DNA of 64,000 nt, from the NCBI GenBank assembly GCA_934778215.1, contig CAKVOE010000001.1, positions 248,001-312,000 on the forward strand, written 5' to 3'. Within the stretch, counting starts at the first letter, position 1. Each line of letters begins with the position of its first letter. The position numbers were made by a program, and so were the translations under genes. The stretch comes from an uncultured Clostridia bacterium (GTDB lineage Bacteria; Bacillota; Clostridia; Christensenellales; UBA1242). Positions 51,260-60,239 of this stretch are shown here, one piece after another. Under the pieces are notes generated by a model. The model was not told where the DNA came from. It saw only the letters and a program-made list of their open reading frames with translations, and did not search any database.

Positions 51260-51643
51260 ATGAGCAATATCATCGACGTAATTGAAAAAGAAGGTATGCG
51301 CACTGATATCCCAGAATTTACTATTGGCGACACCGTTAAGGTTTTTGTAAAAGTAGTAGAAGGCACTCGTGAAAGATTGCAGGGATTTGAAGGTGTGGTA
51401 ATCGCTCGTAAGAATGGCGGAATTAGAGAAACCTTTACTGTAAGAAATGTATCTTATGGTGTTGGTGTAGAAAGAACATTCCCATTACATTCTACAAAAA
51501 TTGACCATATTGATATTTTAAGACATGGCAAGGTTAGAAGAGCAAAATTGTATTATCTTCGTGAAAGATCTGGTAAGGCTGCTAAGCTTCAACAAAGATT
51601 TAAATCAAAGGCAGATGGAACTACTACCACAACAGAAGAATAA
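51260..51643 (+). CDS. rplS: 50S ribosomal protein L19
   Basis: 127-residue protein of the subunit interface. It begins NIIDVIEKEGMRTDIPEF and contains GDTVKVFVKVVEGTRERLQ, FEGVVIARKNGG and the C-terminal RAKLYYLRERSGKAAKL. TAAAGGAG precedes the ATG; a leader RNA and a terminator flank it, so it is a single-gene unit. Confidence 0.98.
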   Translation: MSNIIDVIEKEGMRTDIPEFTIGDTVKVFVKVVEGTRERLQGFEGVVIARKNGGIRETFTVRNVSYGVGVERTFPLHSTKIDHIDILRHGKVRRAKLYYLRERSGKAAKLQQRFKSKADGTTTTTEE

Positions 51644-51664
51644 TTATTTAATATACCTTACAAA

Positions 51665-51695
51665 AAATCGCTTGAAAGAATCGAGCGATTTTTTT
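51665..51695 (+). terminator. Terminator after rplS
   Basis: Stem AAATCGCT with AGCGATTT (51684-51691) and a T-run. Confidence 0.88.
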
Positions 51696-51787
51696 GTACT
51701 CCAAAAAATTTATATATATAATATTTTTCATTGTTATATAAAAGCATTTCACCAAATTTTCCAAAATAAAATGTTTATTAAAATTGG

Positions 51788-51816
51788 TTGTTTTATTTTT
51801 GATTGTGTTTTATAAT
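51788..51816 (+). promoter_or_regulatory. SigA promoter of comM-dprA-topA
   Basis: TTGTTT (51788-51793), 17 nt, TATAAT (51811-51816), 30 nt before comM. Confidence 0.65.
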
Positions 51817-51846
51817 TGAATCAGATTGAAAAAAGGGGCATAGATT

Positions 51847-53370
51847 ATGTTAAGTAAAGTTAATAGTTTTGCGCTTATAGGACTAACAGGTGTAAAGATT
51901 GATGTAGAAGTAGATTTAAGCAAGGGTAAGCCAAGTCTTACACTGGTTGGTTTGCCCGATTCTACAATAAAAGAATCTATCGAAAGAGTGTCCTCTGCAA
52001 TTTACAATTCGGGCTTTTTTATGCCAATTAAAAAGATAGTAATAAATCTTGCTCCAGCTGATGTAAAAAAAGAAGGCTCGCTTTTTGACCTTGCAATAGC
52101 AGTTGGCATTTTGCAAGCGGGCGGATATATTGGAAATGAAGAGTACAGCAATTATGTAATTGTTGGCGAGTTGTCGCTAGATGGCAAACTGCGTCCTATA
52201 AATGGAATGTTGCCCCTTTTAATTTCGGCAAAGGAACAAGGATACTCTAAGTTTATTATTCCAAAAAAGAATGAGGCGGAGGCGTGTTATTTAAATGGTG
52301 TTGAAGCCTATGCCTTTGACGACCTAGCAGAAGTAGTTTCGTTTTTAAAAAAAGAAAGACAAGTTTCGCCAGTTGTGCCAAGAATTTGGGAAAAAGAAGA
52401 GCGTAGTTATCAAGAAGATTTAAGTAGGGTAAAGGGTCAATTTAAAGCAAAGCGTGCATTAGAAATTGCCGTTGCAGGTGGTCACAACATAATGCTTGTT
52501 GGGGCTCCGGGTTCTGGTAAAACGATGCTTGCAAAATGTGTGCCTTCAATTCTTCCAGACTTAACCTTTGACGAGGCGTTAGAAATTACAAAAATTCATA
52601 GTATTGCAGGGGTGCTAGATAAAGAGCAAGGTGTTGTAACAAGTAGACCCTACCGTTCGCCCCATCATTCTGCAACACCGGTTGCGCTTACCGGTGGTGG
52701 CAAAAATGCAAAGCCGGGCGAAATTAGCCTTGCACATAATGGTGTATTGTTTTTAGATGAAATGCCTGAGTTTAGCAAAAGTTTATTAGAAACTTTGCGT
52801 CAACCACTAGAAGACGGAAACATTACTGTAAGTAGAGCAAGTTTAACGGTGCAATACCCAGCAAATTTTATGTTGATAGCAAGTATGAATCCTTGTCCTT
52901 GTGGAAACTTTGGCTCAAAAACGCTAGAATGTAAATGTTCGCCATCGCAGATAGACAAATATTTAAAGAAGTTATCTGGTCCATTATTAGATAGAATAGA
53001 TTTAAAAATTGACGTTGATAGAGTAGATTTTTATGATTTAACCAGCGAAAGTCCAGAAGAGTCGAGCGAAGAAGTTAAGAAAAGAATTAATAAAGCAAGA
53101 GAGATTCAACGGCAACGGTATGAGGGCAGTTCTACGCATACAAATGCAAAAATGAATTCAATGCAAATTAAGGAATATTGCAAAATTGATCCTGATGCAG
53201 AATTGATTTTGAAGGTTGCGTTTGATAGATATAAGTTATCAGCAAGGGCTTATACTCGTATTTTAAAGGTTGCAAGAACAATTGCAGACTTAGATGGCTC
53301 ACCAAATATTTTAATGAAACATATATCAGAAGCGATAAGTTATAGAACTATTGATAAATACGAATTGTAG
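51847..53370 (+). CDS. comM: YifB/ComM-family Mg-chelatase-like AAA+ ATPase
   Basis: ComM is a branch-migration helicase for DNA integration in natural transformation. The 507-residue protein has an N-terminal Lon-like domain (DLSKGKPSLTLVGLPDSTIK, about residues 24-43), then the AAA+ core with Walker A GAPGSGKTM (about 219-227), Walker B GVLFLDEMPEF, and a zinc-type segment CPCGNFGSKTLECKCSPSQI (about 346-365). It is followed by dprA, so the pair suggests retained DNA-uptake recombination functions. Confidence 0.94.
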   Translation: MLSKVNSFALIGLTGVKIDVEVDLSKGKPSLTLVGLPDSTIKESIERVSSAIYNSGFFMPIKKIVINLAPADVKKEGSLFDLAIAVGILQAGGYIGNEEYSNYVIVGELSLDGKLRPINGMLPLLISAKEQGYSKFIIPKKNEAEACYLNGVEAYAFDDLAEVVSFLKKERQVSPVVPRIWEKEERSYQEDLSRVKGQFKAKRALEIAVAGGHNIMLVGAPGSGKTMLAKCVPSILPDLTFDEALEITKIHSIAGVLDKEQGVVTSRPYRSPHHSATPVALTGGGKNAKPGEISLAHNGVLFLDEMPEFSKSLLETLRQPLEDGNITVSRASLTVQYPANFMLIASMNPCPCGNFGSKTLECKCSPSQIDKYLKKLSGPLLDRIDLKIDVDRVDFYDLTSESPEESSEEVKKRINKAREIQRQRYEGSSTHTNAKMNSMQIKEYCKIDPDAELILKVAFDRYKLSARAYTRILKVARTIADLDGSPNILMKHISEAISYRTIDKYEL

Positions 53371-53382
53371 TAGGAGATTTGC

Positions 53383-54480
53383 ATGCAAAATACCAGTAGT
53401 AATTGTTTGTTATGCCTAAATTTTTTGGGCTATTCTAAGGCTAAAATTATTAAACTAATTAACATTTTTGCCGATGTAAAAAACATACTAACCGACTTAG
53501 AAAGTAAAAAAGAATTTGTAATAGAAAGTTTGGGTTTGGGGGTATATAACAATTTAAAAAGTTGTTTTACCACCGAAAAAATTAATGAAACATTAACCGA
53601 ATTAGAAAAATATAAAGTTTATGCCGTTACAATATATGACGACAATTTTCCTAGCAAACTTAAAAATATTCCTGATGCTCCTATTGTAATTTATTACAGA
53701 GGAGATTTATCTGTTGCAGAAAGTGAGCATATTTTGGGAGTTGTAGGAACAAGAAAGCCATCTAGTTATGGTAGAGATGTTGCCGAAAGGTTTGTGTTTG
53801 AAATAGCCCGTGCCGGAGTGGTTACGGTTAGCGGGTTGGCGTATGGTATAGATTCGGTTGTAGCAAACCAAACATTAAAAGCAAAGGGCAAAACTATTGC
53901 CGTGCTTGGTGGGGGACTATCTAAAATTTACCCTTCTACCAACCAAAATTTGGCAGATGAAATAGTAAATGCGGGAGGTCTTATTATTAGTGAATATAAG
54001 CCAACCGATAATCCTACACAATATACTTTTCCTGAACGAAACCGTATAATAAGTGGTATTAGTGATGGCGTGCTAATAATAGAAGCAGGAGAAAAAAGTG
54101 GCTCATTAATAACGGCAGAGCATGCACTAAATCAGGGAAGAGAACTTTTTGTTGTCCCAGGAAATTTAACGAGTTTTCAAAGCAAGGGGAGTAATCGTCT
54201 AATTTATGAAATTCCGCATTGTATGGTTATAGACCCCAAAAATATATTAGATAGTTTGGGTGTTTCCCCCAAATTAGACAATGAAGATGCGCAAAAGATA
54301 GAAGTACAGTTGACAATGGCACAAAAGTTAGTGTATGATTTGTTGAAAGTCGAAGATATGCACTTTGACGACCTTGCAAAAAAACTAAATATGTCGCCAA
54401 GGGATTTGAATGTGCTGTTGACTGATATGGAGATGATTGGTATAATTAAGAGCCAATCAGGAAATTATTACGGAGTATAA
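53383..54480 (+). CDS. dprA: DNA processing protein DprA
   Basis: Loads RecA onto incoming single-stranded DNA. The 365-residue protein has a SAM-like N-terminal part, then the Rossmann domain with VGTRKPSSYGRDVAERF (about residues 125-141), SGLAYGIDSVVANQTL, VLGGGLSKIYPSTNQNLADE, ERNRIISGISDGVLIIEAGEKSGSLITAEHAL (quoted across the conserved core) and a C-terminal winged-helix domain. It lies between comM and topA, the usual order. Confidence 0.95.
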   Translation: MQNTSSNCLLCLNFLGYSKAKIIKLINIFADVKNILTDLESKKEFVIESLGLGVYNNLKSCFTTEKINETLTELEKYKVYAVTIYDDNFPSKLKNIPDAPIVIYYRGDLSVAESEHILGVVGTRKPSSYGRDVAERFVFEIARAGVVTVSGLAYGIDSVVANQTLKAKGKTIAVLGGGLSKIYPSTNQNLADEIVNAGGLIISEYKPTDNPTQYTFPERNRIISGISDGVLIIEAGEKSGSLITAEHALNQGRELFVVPGNLTSFQSKGSNRLIYEIPHCMVIDPKNILDSLGVSPKLDNEDAQKIEVQLTMAQKLVYDLLKVEDMHFDDLAKKLNMSPRDLNVLLTDMEMIGIIKSQSGNYYGV

Positions 54481-54483
54481 AAA

Positions 54484-56604
54484 ATGAAATTAGTTTTGAT
54501 AGAAAGTTCTGGTAAACAAGAAACCGTTTCAAAATATTTAGGAAGCGGTTATAAAGTTATTGCAACAAAAGGTCATGTTAGAGATTTGCCGGTTAGAACA
54601 TTAGGTGTAGATGTGGAGCATAATTTTAAGCCTGATTATCAAATTATGCCAGATAAAGTTAAACTTATCGAGCAGTTAAAGTCCGAAGCAAAAAAAAGCG
54701 AATGCGTATTAATTGCAACTGACCCTGATAGAGAGGGCGAGGCTATAGCGTGGCATCTTGCACATTGCTTAGGAATAAAAAAAAGTGAAAAAGCAAGAAT
54801 TGAATTTAACGAAATATCAAAATCGGCAATTACACACGCATTGTCGGTTCCTAGGGTTATTAACGAAAATCTGGTAGACGCTCAACAAGCAAGAAGGGTT
54901 CTTGATAGGTTGGTTGGATATAAACTTTCGCCACTTGTTACGAACAAAATTCAGGGTAGTCAAAATTTAAGTGCCGGCAGGGTTCAGTCGGTAACTTTAA
55001 GGCTTGTAGTAGATAAAGATAGAGAAATAGAAAACTTTGTACCAGAGGAATATTGGACTCTTACAGGATTTTTTACCAAACAGAATGAAAGTGATACAAT
55101 TAAAGCATCGCTATCTTTAAAAAAGAATGAAAGAATAAAAAACAAAGAAGAAATGGACGCTGTAATTGCAGAGTTAGAAGGCAAACAATATGTCGTTTCT
55201 AATGTAAAAAAAGCAGAAAGCAAATCGCACCCATCGGCACCTTTTACAACTTCATCTATGCAACAAGATGCTCAAAATAAATTAGGGTTTGCACTAAAAC
55301 AAACCTCAGCGCTTGCACAAACACTGTATGAAGGAGTAACCATTCCGGGAGAGGGTAAAGTTGCGCTTATTACCTACATAAGAACGGACTCTGTTAGGGT
55401 TAGTGAAGAAGCACAGGCTAAGGCACTAGACTTTATTAAAAACAAATATGGCGCAGAGTATTGTCCAAAAACGCCGAACATTTACAAAGGTAAAAAGAAT
55501 ATTCAAGATGCCCACGAAGCCATAAGACCAATTACTCTCGAAAGACGCCCAGAAGATTTAAAGGGTGTAATAGACCCTGCTCTTTATAAACTATACAAAT
55601 TAATTTATGATAGATTTTTGGCAAGTCAAATGGCAGAGGCTCGTTATGATAGTGTAAATGTAGATATTGAGGCCGTTGGGACAAACAGAACCTTTAAAGC
55701 GGTTGGAAAAACTATGCTCTTTGACGGCTTTACAGTTTTGTATAACAACACTCCAACGTCAGAAGAAAATCAAGACGAACAAAACAACAAAATTCCTAGT
55801 GTAGAAGTTGGTGAAAAACTAGAAAAGACCGATTTAAAGCCAGAGCAAAAATTTACAAAACCACCTACCAGATTTACCGAATCAAGTCTTGTTAAAGCAA
55901 TGGAAGAAAAGGGAATTGGAAGACCAGCAACCTATTCTCCAACGGTAAACACATTGCTGTCTAGGGCGTACCTACAAAAAGACGGTAAATATATAATTTC
56001 TACCGAACTTGGAAGAACGGTGGTAGATTTATTGCTAAAATATTTTAGTGATATTATGGACGTTGGGTTTACCGCCGATATGGAAAACCGATTGGATACC
56101 ATTGAAGAAGGCGGTCAGGTATGGCAAGACGTTATTAGAGATTTTTACAAAAACTTTTTTGATGAATTGATGAGAGCATACAAAGATAAAGACAAAGTAG
56201 AAATGGAAGCCGAAAAGAGTGATGTTGTATGTGACAAGTGTGGCGCAACAATGGTTTATAAAAACGGCAAGTTTGGCAGATTTTTGGCTTGTCCTAATTA
56301 TCCAGATTGCAAAAATACAAAAAATATTCAAACAAGCGATGTGGTAGGGAAATGTCCTAAGTGTGGCGCCGACTTACTAAAAAAGAAATCTCATCGTGGC
56401 AAAATATTTTACGGTTGCAAAAATTATCCTACCTGCGATTTTGCAAGTTGGGATTTACCATATAAAGATAGTTGTCCAAAATGTAACTCGCTTATGGTAG
56501 AAAAGCAGTTTAATGGATATAAACAAGTCAAGTGTACTAAGTGTGATTTTCAAGAAAACATTACAAATAAAGAAAATAAGGATAGTGAAGTAAATGACAA
56601 TTAA
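54484..56604 (+). CDS. topA: DNA topoisomerase I TopA
   Basis: Type IA topoisomerase that relaxes negative supercoils. The 706-residue protein has the TOPRIM domain with LVLIESSGKQETV and ATDPDREGEAIAWHL (about residues 81-95), the active-site segment ALITYIRTDSVRVSE (Tyr at about residue 298), and three C-terminal zinc ribbons: CDKCGA...CPNYPDC, CPKCGA...CKNYPTC and CPKCNS...CTKC. It starts 3 nt after dprA and overlaps trmFO by 11 nt. Confidence 0.97.
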   Translation: MKLVLIESSGKQETVSKYLGSGYKVIATKGHVRDLPVRTLGVDVEHNFKPDYQIMPDKVKLIEQLKSEAKKSECVLIATDPDREGEAIAWHLAHCLGIKKSEKARIEFNEISKSAITHALSVPRVINENLVDAQQARRVLDRLVGYKLSPLVTNKIQGSQNLSAGRVQSVTLRLVVDKDREIENFVPEEYWTLTGFFTKQNESDTIKASLSLKKNERIKNKEEMDAVIAELEGKQYVVSNVKKAESKSHPSAPFTTSSMQQDAQNKLGFALKQTSALAQTLYEGVTIPGEGKVALITYIRTDSVRVSEEAQAKALDFIKNKYGAEYCPKTPNIYKGKKNIQDAHEAIRPITLERRPEDLKGVIDPALYKLYKLIYDRFLASQMAEARYDSVNVDIEAVGTNRTFKAVGKTMLFDGFTVLYNNTPTSEENQDEQNNKIPSVEVGEKLEKTDLKPEQKFTKPPTRFTESSLVKAMEEKGIGRPATYSPTVNTLLSRAYLQKDGKYIISTELGRTVVDLLLKYFSDIMDVGFTADMENRLDTIEEGGQVWQDVIRDFYKNFFDELMRAYKDKDKVEMEAEKSDVVCDKCGATMVYKNGKFGRFLACPNYPDCKNTKNIQTSDVVGKCPKCGADLLKKKSHRGKIFYGCKNYPTCDFASWDLPYKDSCPKCNSLMVEKQFNGYKQVKCTKCDFQENITNKENKDSEVNDN

Positions 56605-57919
56605 TGTTTGCGGTGGCGGTCTTGCTGGCACCGAATGTGCATATTTTCTTGCATCTCATGGAATAAAGGTAAATCTTTACGAAATGAAGCCAGAAAAGTT
56701 TTCGCCTGCACACAAAAACCCAAACCTTGCAGAAATTGTTTGTTCAAACTCGCTAAAAAACGAAGACCCGTTAACATCTTCGGGACTATTAAAATATGAG
56801 ATGGACGAATTGGGTTCATTAATTTTAAAGGTTGCAAGAGAAAATAGGGTGCCAGCAGGTGGTGCTCTTGCAGTAGATAGAGAAAAATTTAGCGAAAGTG
56901 TTACAAAGATAATTAAGTCGAATAGTAACATAAATGTAATAAACAAAGAAGTTACGGAACTAGATTTAACACAAAAAGATAGTTTGTGGGTTGTTGCTAC
57001 CGGACCACTAACCAGTGAACTGCTGCTAAAAAACATACAATCTCTTTTGGGCGAAGAACAGTTGCATTTTTTTGATGCATCTGCACCTATCGTTAGTGCC
57101 GATAGTTTAGATTATACCAAGTGCTTTAAACAAAACCGATATGGCGAGTTGGGCAAGGGTGACTATATAAATGCGGTAATGACCAAAGAAGAGTACGAAA
57201 ACTTTGTAAAAGAATTAAAAAATGCAGAAGTGGTAACCTTGCATGACTTTGAAAAGGGCGAAATTTTTGAAGGTTGTATGCCAATTGAGGTGCTAGCAAA
57301 ACGAGGAGATGACGCCTTGCGATTTGGTCCGTTAAAACCGGTTGGCTTTAATATAAACCCATTAAACATAAAGCCATACGCAATAGTACAACTAAGAAAA
57401 GAGAATACCGAAGAAGAAACATACAACTTGGTAGGATTTCAAACCAACTTAAAGTTTAAGGAACAAAAGCGAGTATTTTCTTTAATTCCTGCACTAAAAA
57501 ATGCGGAGTTTACAAAATACGGTGTGATGCATAGAAATTCATTTATACAAGCCCCAAAAAGTTTAAACCCCGATTACAGTTTAAAAATTAATGAAAATGT
57601 ATATATTGCGGGTCAACTTAGTGGAGTTGAAGGTTATGTAGAAAGCACCGCCAGTGGTTTGGTTGTTGCAATATCTATACTTTTAAGACTTGCAGGAAAA
57701 AAGCTTGAATTGAACAACAAAACCATGATAGGTGCAATTTCAAGTTACATTTCTAACCCTTGCAATATGAATGGTTTTCAGCCTATGAATTCTAATTATG
57801 GAATAATAGGCACACTAGATGAGCAATACAAGGACAAAGAAAGCAAAAGGCGTGCTATTTTTGAAAGGTCAAAACAAGAAATTGAAAAGTTAAAGGAGAT
57901 AATTAATAATGGAAATTAG
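56594..57919 (+). CDS. trmFO: Folate-dependent tRNA (uracil-54 C5)-methyltransferase TrmFO
   Basis: FAD enzyme that makes ribothymidine in the T-loop using methylene-tetrahydrofolate. The 441-residue protein begins INVCGGGLAGTECAYFLA (FAD-binding), with CSNSLKNEDPLTSSGLLK and YTKCFKQNRYGELGKGDY, and ends with GLVVAISI and NYGIIGTL segments typical of the family. It overlaps topA and hslV. The xerC gene often found between trmFO and hslV is not present. Confidence 0.96.
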   Translation: MTINVCGGGLAGTECAYFLASHGIKVNLYEMKPEKFSPAHKNPNLAEIVCSNSLKNEDPLTSSGLLKYEMDELGSLILKVARENRVPAGGALAVDREKFSESVTKIIKSNSNINVINKEVTELDLTQKDSLWVVATGPLTSELLLKNIQSLLGEEQLHFFDASAPIVSADSLDYTKCFKQNRYGELGKGDYINAVMTKEEYENFVKELKNAEVVTLHDFEKGEIFEGCMPIEVLAKRGDDALRFGPLKPVGFNINPLNIKPYAIVQLRKENTEEETYNLVGFQTNLKFKEQKRVFSLIPALKNAEFTKYGVMHRNSFIQAPKSLNPDYSLKINENVYIAGQLSGVEGYVESTASGLVVAISILLRLAGKKLELNNKTMIGAISSYISNPCNMNGFQPMNSNYGIIGTLDEQYKDKESKRRAIFERSKQEIEKLKEIINNGN

Positions 57920-58442
57920 AGGAACCACCATAATTGCTGTAAAAAGAGATGGTAAAACCGTGTTGGCTGGAGATGGTCAAGTTACAGCGGGCGAAAGATA
58001 TGTACTAAAATCTAACGCCGTTAAGGTTAGAAGAATATATGAAGACAAGGTAGTTGTTGGGTTTGCCGGGGCAACGGCAGATGCTTTTACCTTTACCGAA
58101 AAGTTTGAGAAGATGCTAAAAAAATATAGCGGTAATTTAATGCGTGCATCGGTAGAGCTTGCACAGATGTGGAGAGGAGATGAAGCATTAAGGAAATTAG
58201 AAGCACAAATGATTGTGGCAGATAAAGAGAATATGTTTTTGTTAACAGGCGTTGGTGATGTAATTGAACCCGAAAACGATGTTATAGAAATCGGTTCGGG
58301 TGGACCTTATGCAAAGGCCGCTGCACTTGCTCTATTGCAAAACACACCACTTTCAAGCAAAGAAATAGCTATAAAGGCTATAGAAATTGCAGGAAGTATG
58401 TGTGTATTTACCAACAATCATATAACCGTAGAGGAGGTATAG
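57909..58442 (+). CDS. hslV: ATP-dependent protease peptidase subunit HslV
   Basis: Proteasome-like peptidase that forms double hexamers with HslU. The 177-residue protein starts MEIRGTTIIAVKRDGKTVLA; the catalytic Thr is expected at residue 6 or 7 after removal of the short leader. The conserved AGDGQVTAGE and GSGGPYAKAAALAL segments are present. It overlaps trmFO by 11 nt and precedes hslU by 3 nt. Confidence 0.97.
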   Translation: MEIRGTTIIAVKRDGKTVLAGDGQVTAGERYVLKSNAVKVRRIYEDKVVVGFAGATADAFTFTEKFEKMLKKYSGNLMRASVELAQMWRGDEALRKLEAQMIVADKENMFLLTGVGDVIEPENDVIEIGSGGPYAKAAALALLQNTPLSSKEIAIKAIEIAGSMCVFTNNHITVEEV

Positions 58443-58445
58443 TTT

Positions 58446-59756
58446 ATGGAGTTGTCACCAAAGGATATTGTTTGTGAGTTAGATAAATATATTGTAGGGC
58501 AAACCGAAGCAAAAAAGGCGGTTGCCATAGCACTAAGAAATAGATATAGAAGAAGTAAACTTGTGGGAGAATTAAAAGACGAGGTAACCCCAAAAAATAT
58601 TATTATGAAGGGTCCAACCGGCGTTGGTAAAACGGAAATTGCCAGAAGACTTAGCAAGTTGGTTAATGCTCCCTTTGTAAAGGTTGAAGCAACAAAATTT
58701 ACCGAAGTTGGTTATGTTGGTAGAGATGTAGAAAGTATGGTTCGTGACCTTGTAGAAGCAAGTTTACATTTAGTAAAAAAGGAGAGATTTACCGAAGTTA
58801 GAGAAAAAAGCGAGGCTCTTGCAATAGAAAAACTTTCAAAAATACTTTTAGACCAGCACAAAGTAGACGAAAATGGTGTTGCTTTAACAAAAGAACAGAT
58901 TGCTGATGGGTTAAAAGAAGGCAAGTTTATGTCTGACATTGTAGAAATAGATATGGCAGAAATGCCAAAGCAAATTAACATTATGTCTAATATGGGAATG
59001 GACGTAAACATAACCGAAATGCTTGATGGTATAATGGGTAACGCTCGCAAAAAGAAAACAAAGAAGACGGTTGCAGAAGCAAGAGAAATTATTATTCAAG
59101 AAGAAAGTGAAAAACTAATAGATATGGACGCTGTGCAATCAGAGGCGGTAAAAAGAGCGGAGCAAAGCGGAATTATTTTTATTGACGAAATAGATAAAAT
59201 TACAGGCAAGGGCGGAAATTCATCGGGACCAGATGTGTCAAGAGAGGGTGTACAAAGAGATATTTTGCCTATTGTAGAAGGTTGCACTGTTTCTACCAAA
59301 TATGGCCCAGTTAAAACCGACTACATTCTCTTTATTGCAGCGGGTGCCTTTCATATTTCTAGGGTAGAGGATTTAATACCTGAACTTCAAGGAAGATTCC
59401 CTGTTTTGGTTGAATTAAATAGTCTAAAAAAGGAAGACTTTGCAGATATATTACGAAACACTGAAAATTCTTTAATTAAGCAATATAAGCAATTGCTAAG
59501 GGTTGATAATATTAATTTAGAGTTTACCGAAGAAGCAATTGACGAAATTTCAAGAATTGCTGAATTAGAAAATGAAACAAGCGAAAATATTGGTGCGAGA
59601 AGATTACATAATGTGCTAGAAAAACTTCTAGAAGATATTTCATATAATGCAGATGGAAACCACCCAGTTATAGATGTAAAGATAGACTGTGAATATATAG
59701 AAAAGAATTTAAGTCATACACTAAAATCATTTAACCTTAAAAAATATGTATTGTAA
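58446..59756 (+). CDS. hslU: ATP-dependent protease ATPase subunit HslU
   Basis: AAA+ unfoldase that feeds HslV. The 436-residue protein has Walker A GPTGVGKTEIARRL (about residues 57-70), TEVGYVGRDVESMVRDL (pore loop GYVG), an intermediate domain (about 110-230), Walker B IIFIDEIDKI (about 239-248) and a C-terminal end HTLKSFNLKKYVL that docks into HslV. GAGGAGG of the ribosome binding site overlaps the end of hslV. The codY gene that often follows is absent. Confidence 0.97.
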   Translation: MELSPKDIVCELDKYIVGQTEAKKAVAIALRNRYRRSKLVGELKDEVTPKNIIMKGPTGVGKTEIARRLSKLVNAPFVKVEATKFTEVGYVGRDVESMVRDLVEASLHLVKKERFTEVREKSEALAIEKLSKILLDQHKVDENGVALTKEQIADGLKEGKFMSDIVEIDMAEMPKQINIMSNMGMDVNITEMLDGIMGNARKKKTKKTVAEAREIIIQEESEKLIDMDAVQSEAVKRAEQSGIIFIDEIDKITGKGGNSSGPDVSREGVQRDILPIVEGCTVSTKYGPVKTDYILFIAAGAFHISRVEDLIPELQGRFPVLVELNSLKKEDFADILRNTENSLIKQYKQLLRVDNINLEFTEEAIDEISRIAELENETSENIGARRLHNVLEKLLEDISYNADGNHPVIDVKIDCEYIEKNLSHTLKSFNLKKYVL

Positions 59757-59765
59757 GGAGGGCTT

Positions 59766-60077
59766 ATGTTAGAATTTTCCTCAGGGTCTTTGACAGACGA
59801 AATCAAAAAAGACGGAATTACAATAGTAACATTTGGTGCGGTATGGTGCAGATATTGCTCTATGATAAACGAAGAGCTTCTTGCACTAGAAAAACTAAAT
59901 CCCGATATTAAATTAATTCATGTAGATTGTGACGAGCATGAGCAATTGGCAATTGAATACAATGTTTCGGTTTTACCAACATCGCTATATTTTGTAGACG
60001 GCGTTTTAGTAAAAGAAGACCATGGTTACAAAAAACTAAATGAACTTAAACAGATTATAGAAAGTTTAAAAAATTAA
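59766..60077 (+). CDS. Thioredoxin-like protein
   Basis: 103-residue thioredoxin-fold protein with the redox motif WCRYC (about residues 28-32; standard thioredoxin has WCGPC), the cis-proline loop SVLPTSLYF (about 70-78) and a C-terminal helix. The altered active site suggests a specialised reductase or a thiol carrier rather than the main thioredoxin. AAGGAGGG precedes the ATG, 9 nt after hslU. Confidence 0.85.
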   Translation: MLEFSSGSLTDEIKKDGITIVTFGAVWCRYCSMINEELLALEKLNPDIKLIHVDCDEHEQLAIEYNVSVLPTSLYFVDGVLVKEDHGYKKLNELKQIIESLKN

Positions 60078-60088
60078 AGGCAATACAC

Positions 60089-60136
60089 AAAATAATAGGT
60101 TAAATAGGTAAAAATCAATTTGCCTATTATTTTGCT
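60089..60136 (+). terminator. Terminator after the hslVU-trx operon
   Basis: 11-bp perfect stem AAAATAATAGG (60089-60099) with CCTATTATTTT (60123-60133). Confidence 0.8.
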
Positions 60137-60181
60137 TTGCAAAAAATACAAAATTTTACAAAAGTTAGGAGGTTACCCCTA

Positions 60182-60210
60182 TTGACAAAACTCACATTTT
60201 GTGGTAAAAT
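60182..60210 (+). promoter_or_regulatory. SigA promoter of the cysteine desulfurase operon
   Basis: TTGACA (60182-60187), 17 nt, TAAAAT (60205-60210). No Rrf2/IscR-type gene is adjacent. Confidence 0.82.
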
Positions 60211-60239
60211 ATTGCCAATATTAGTGGGGGACATATTTA

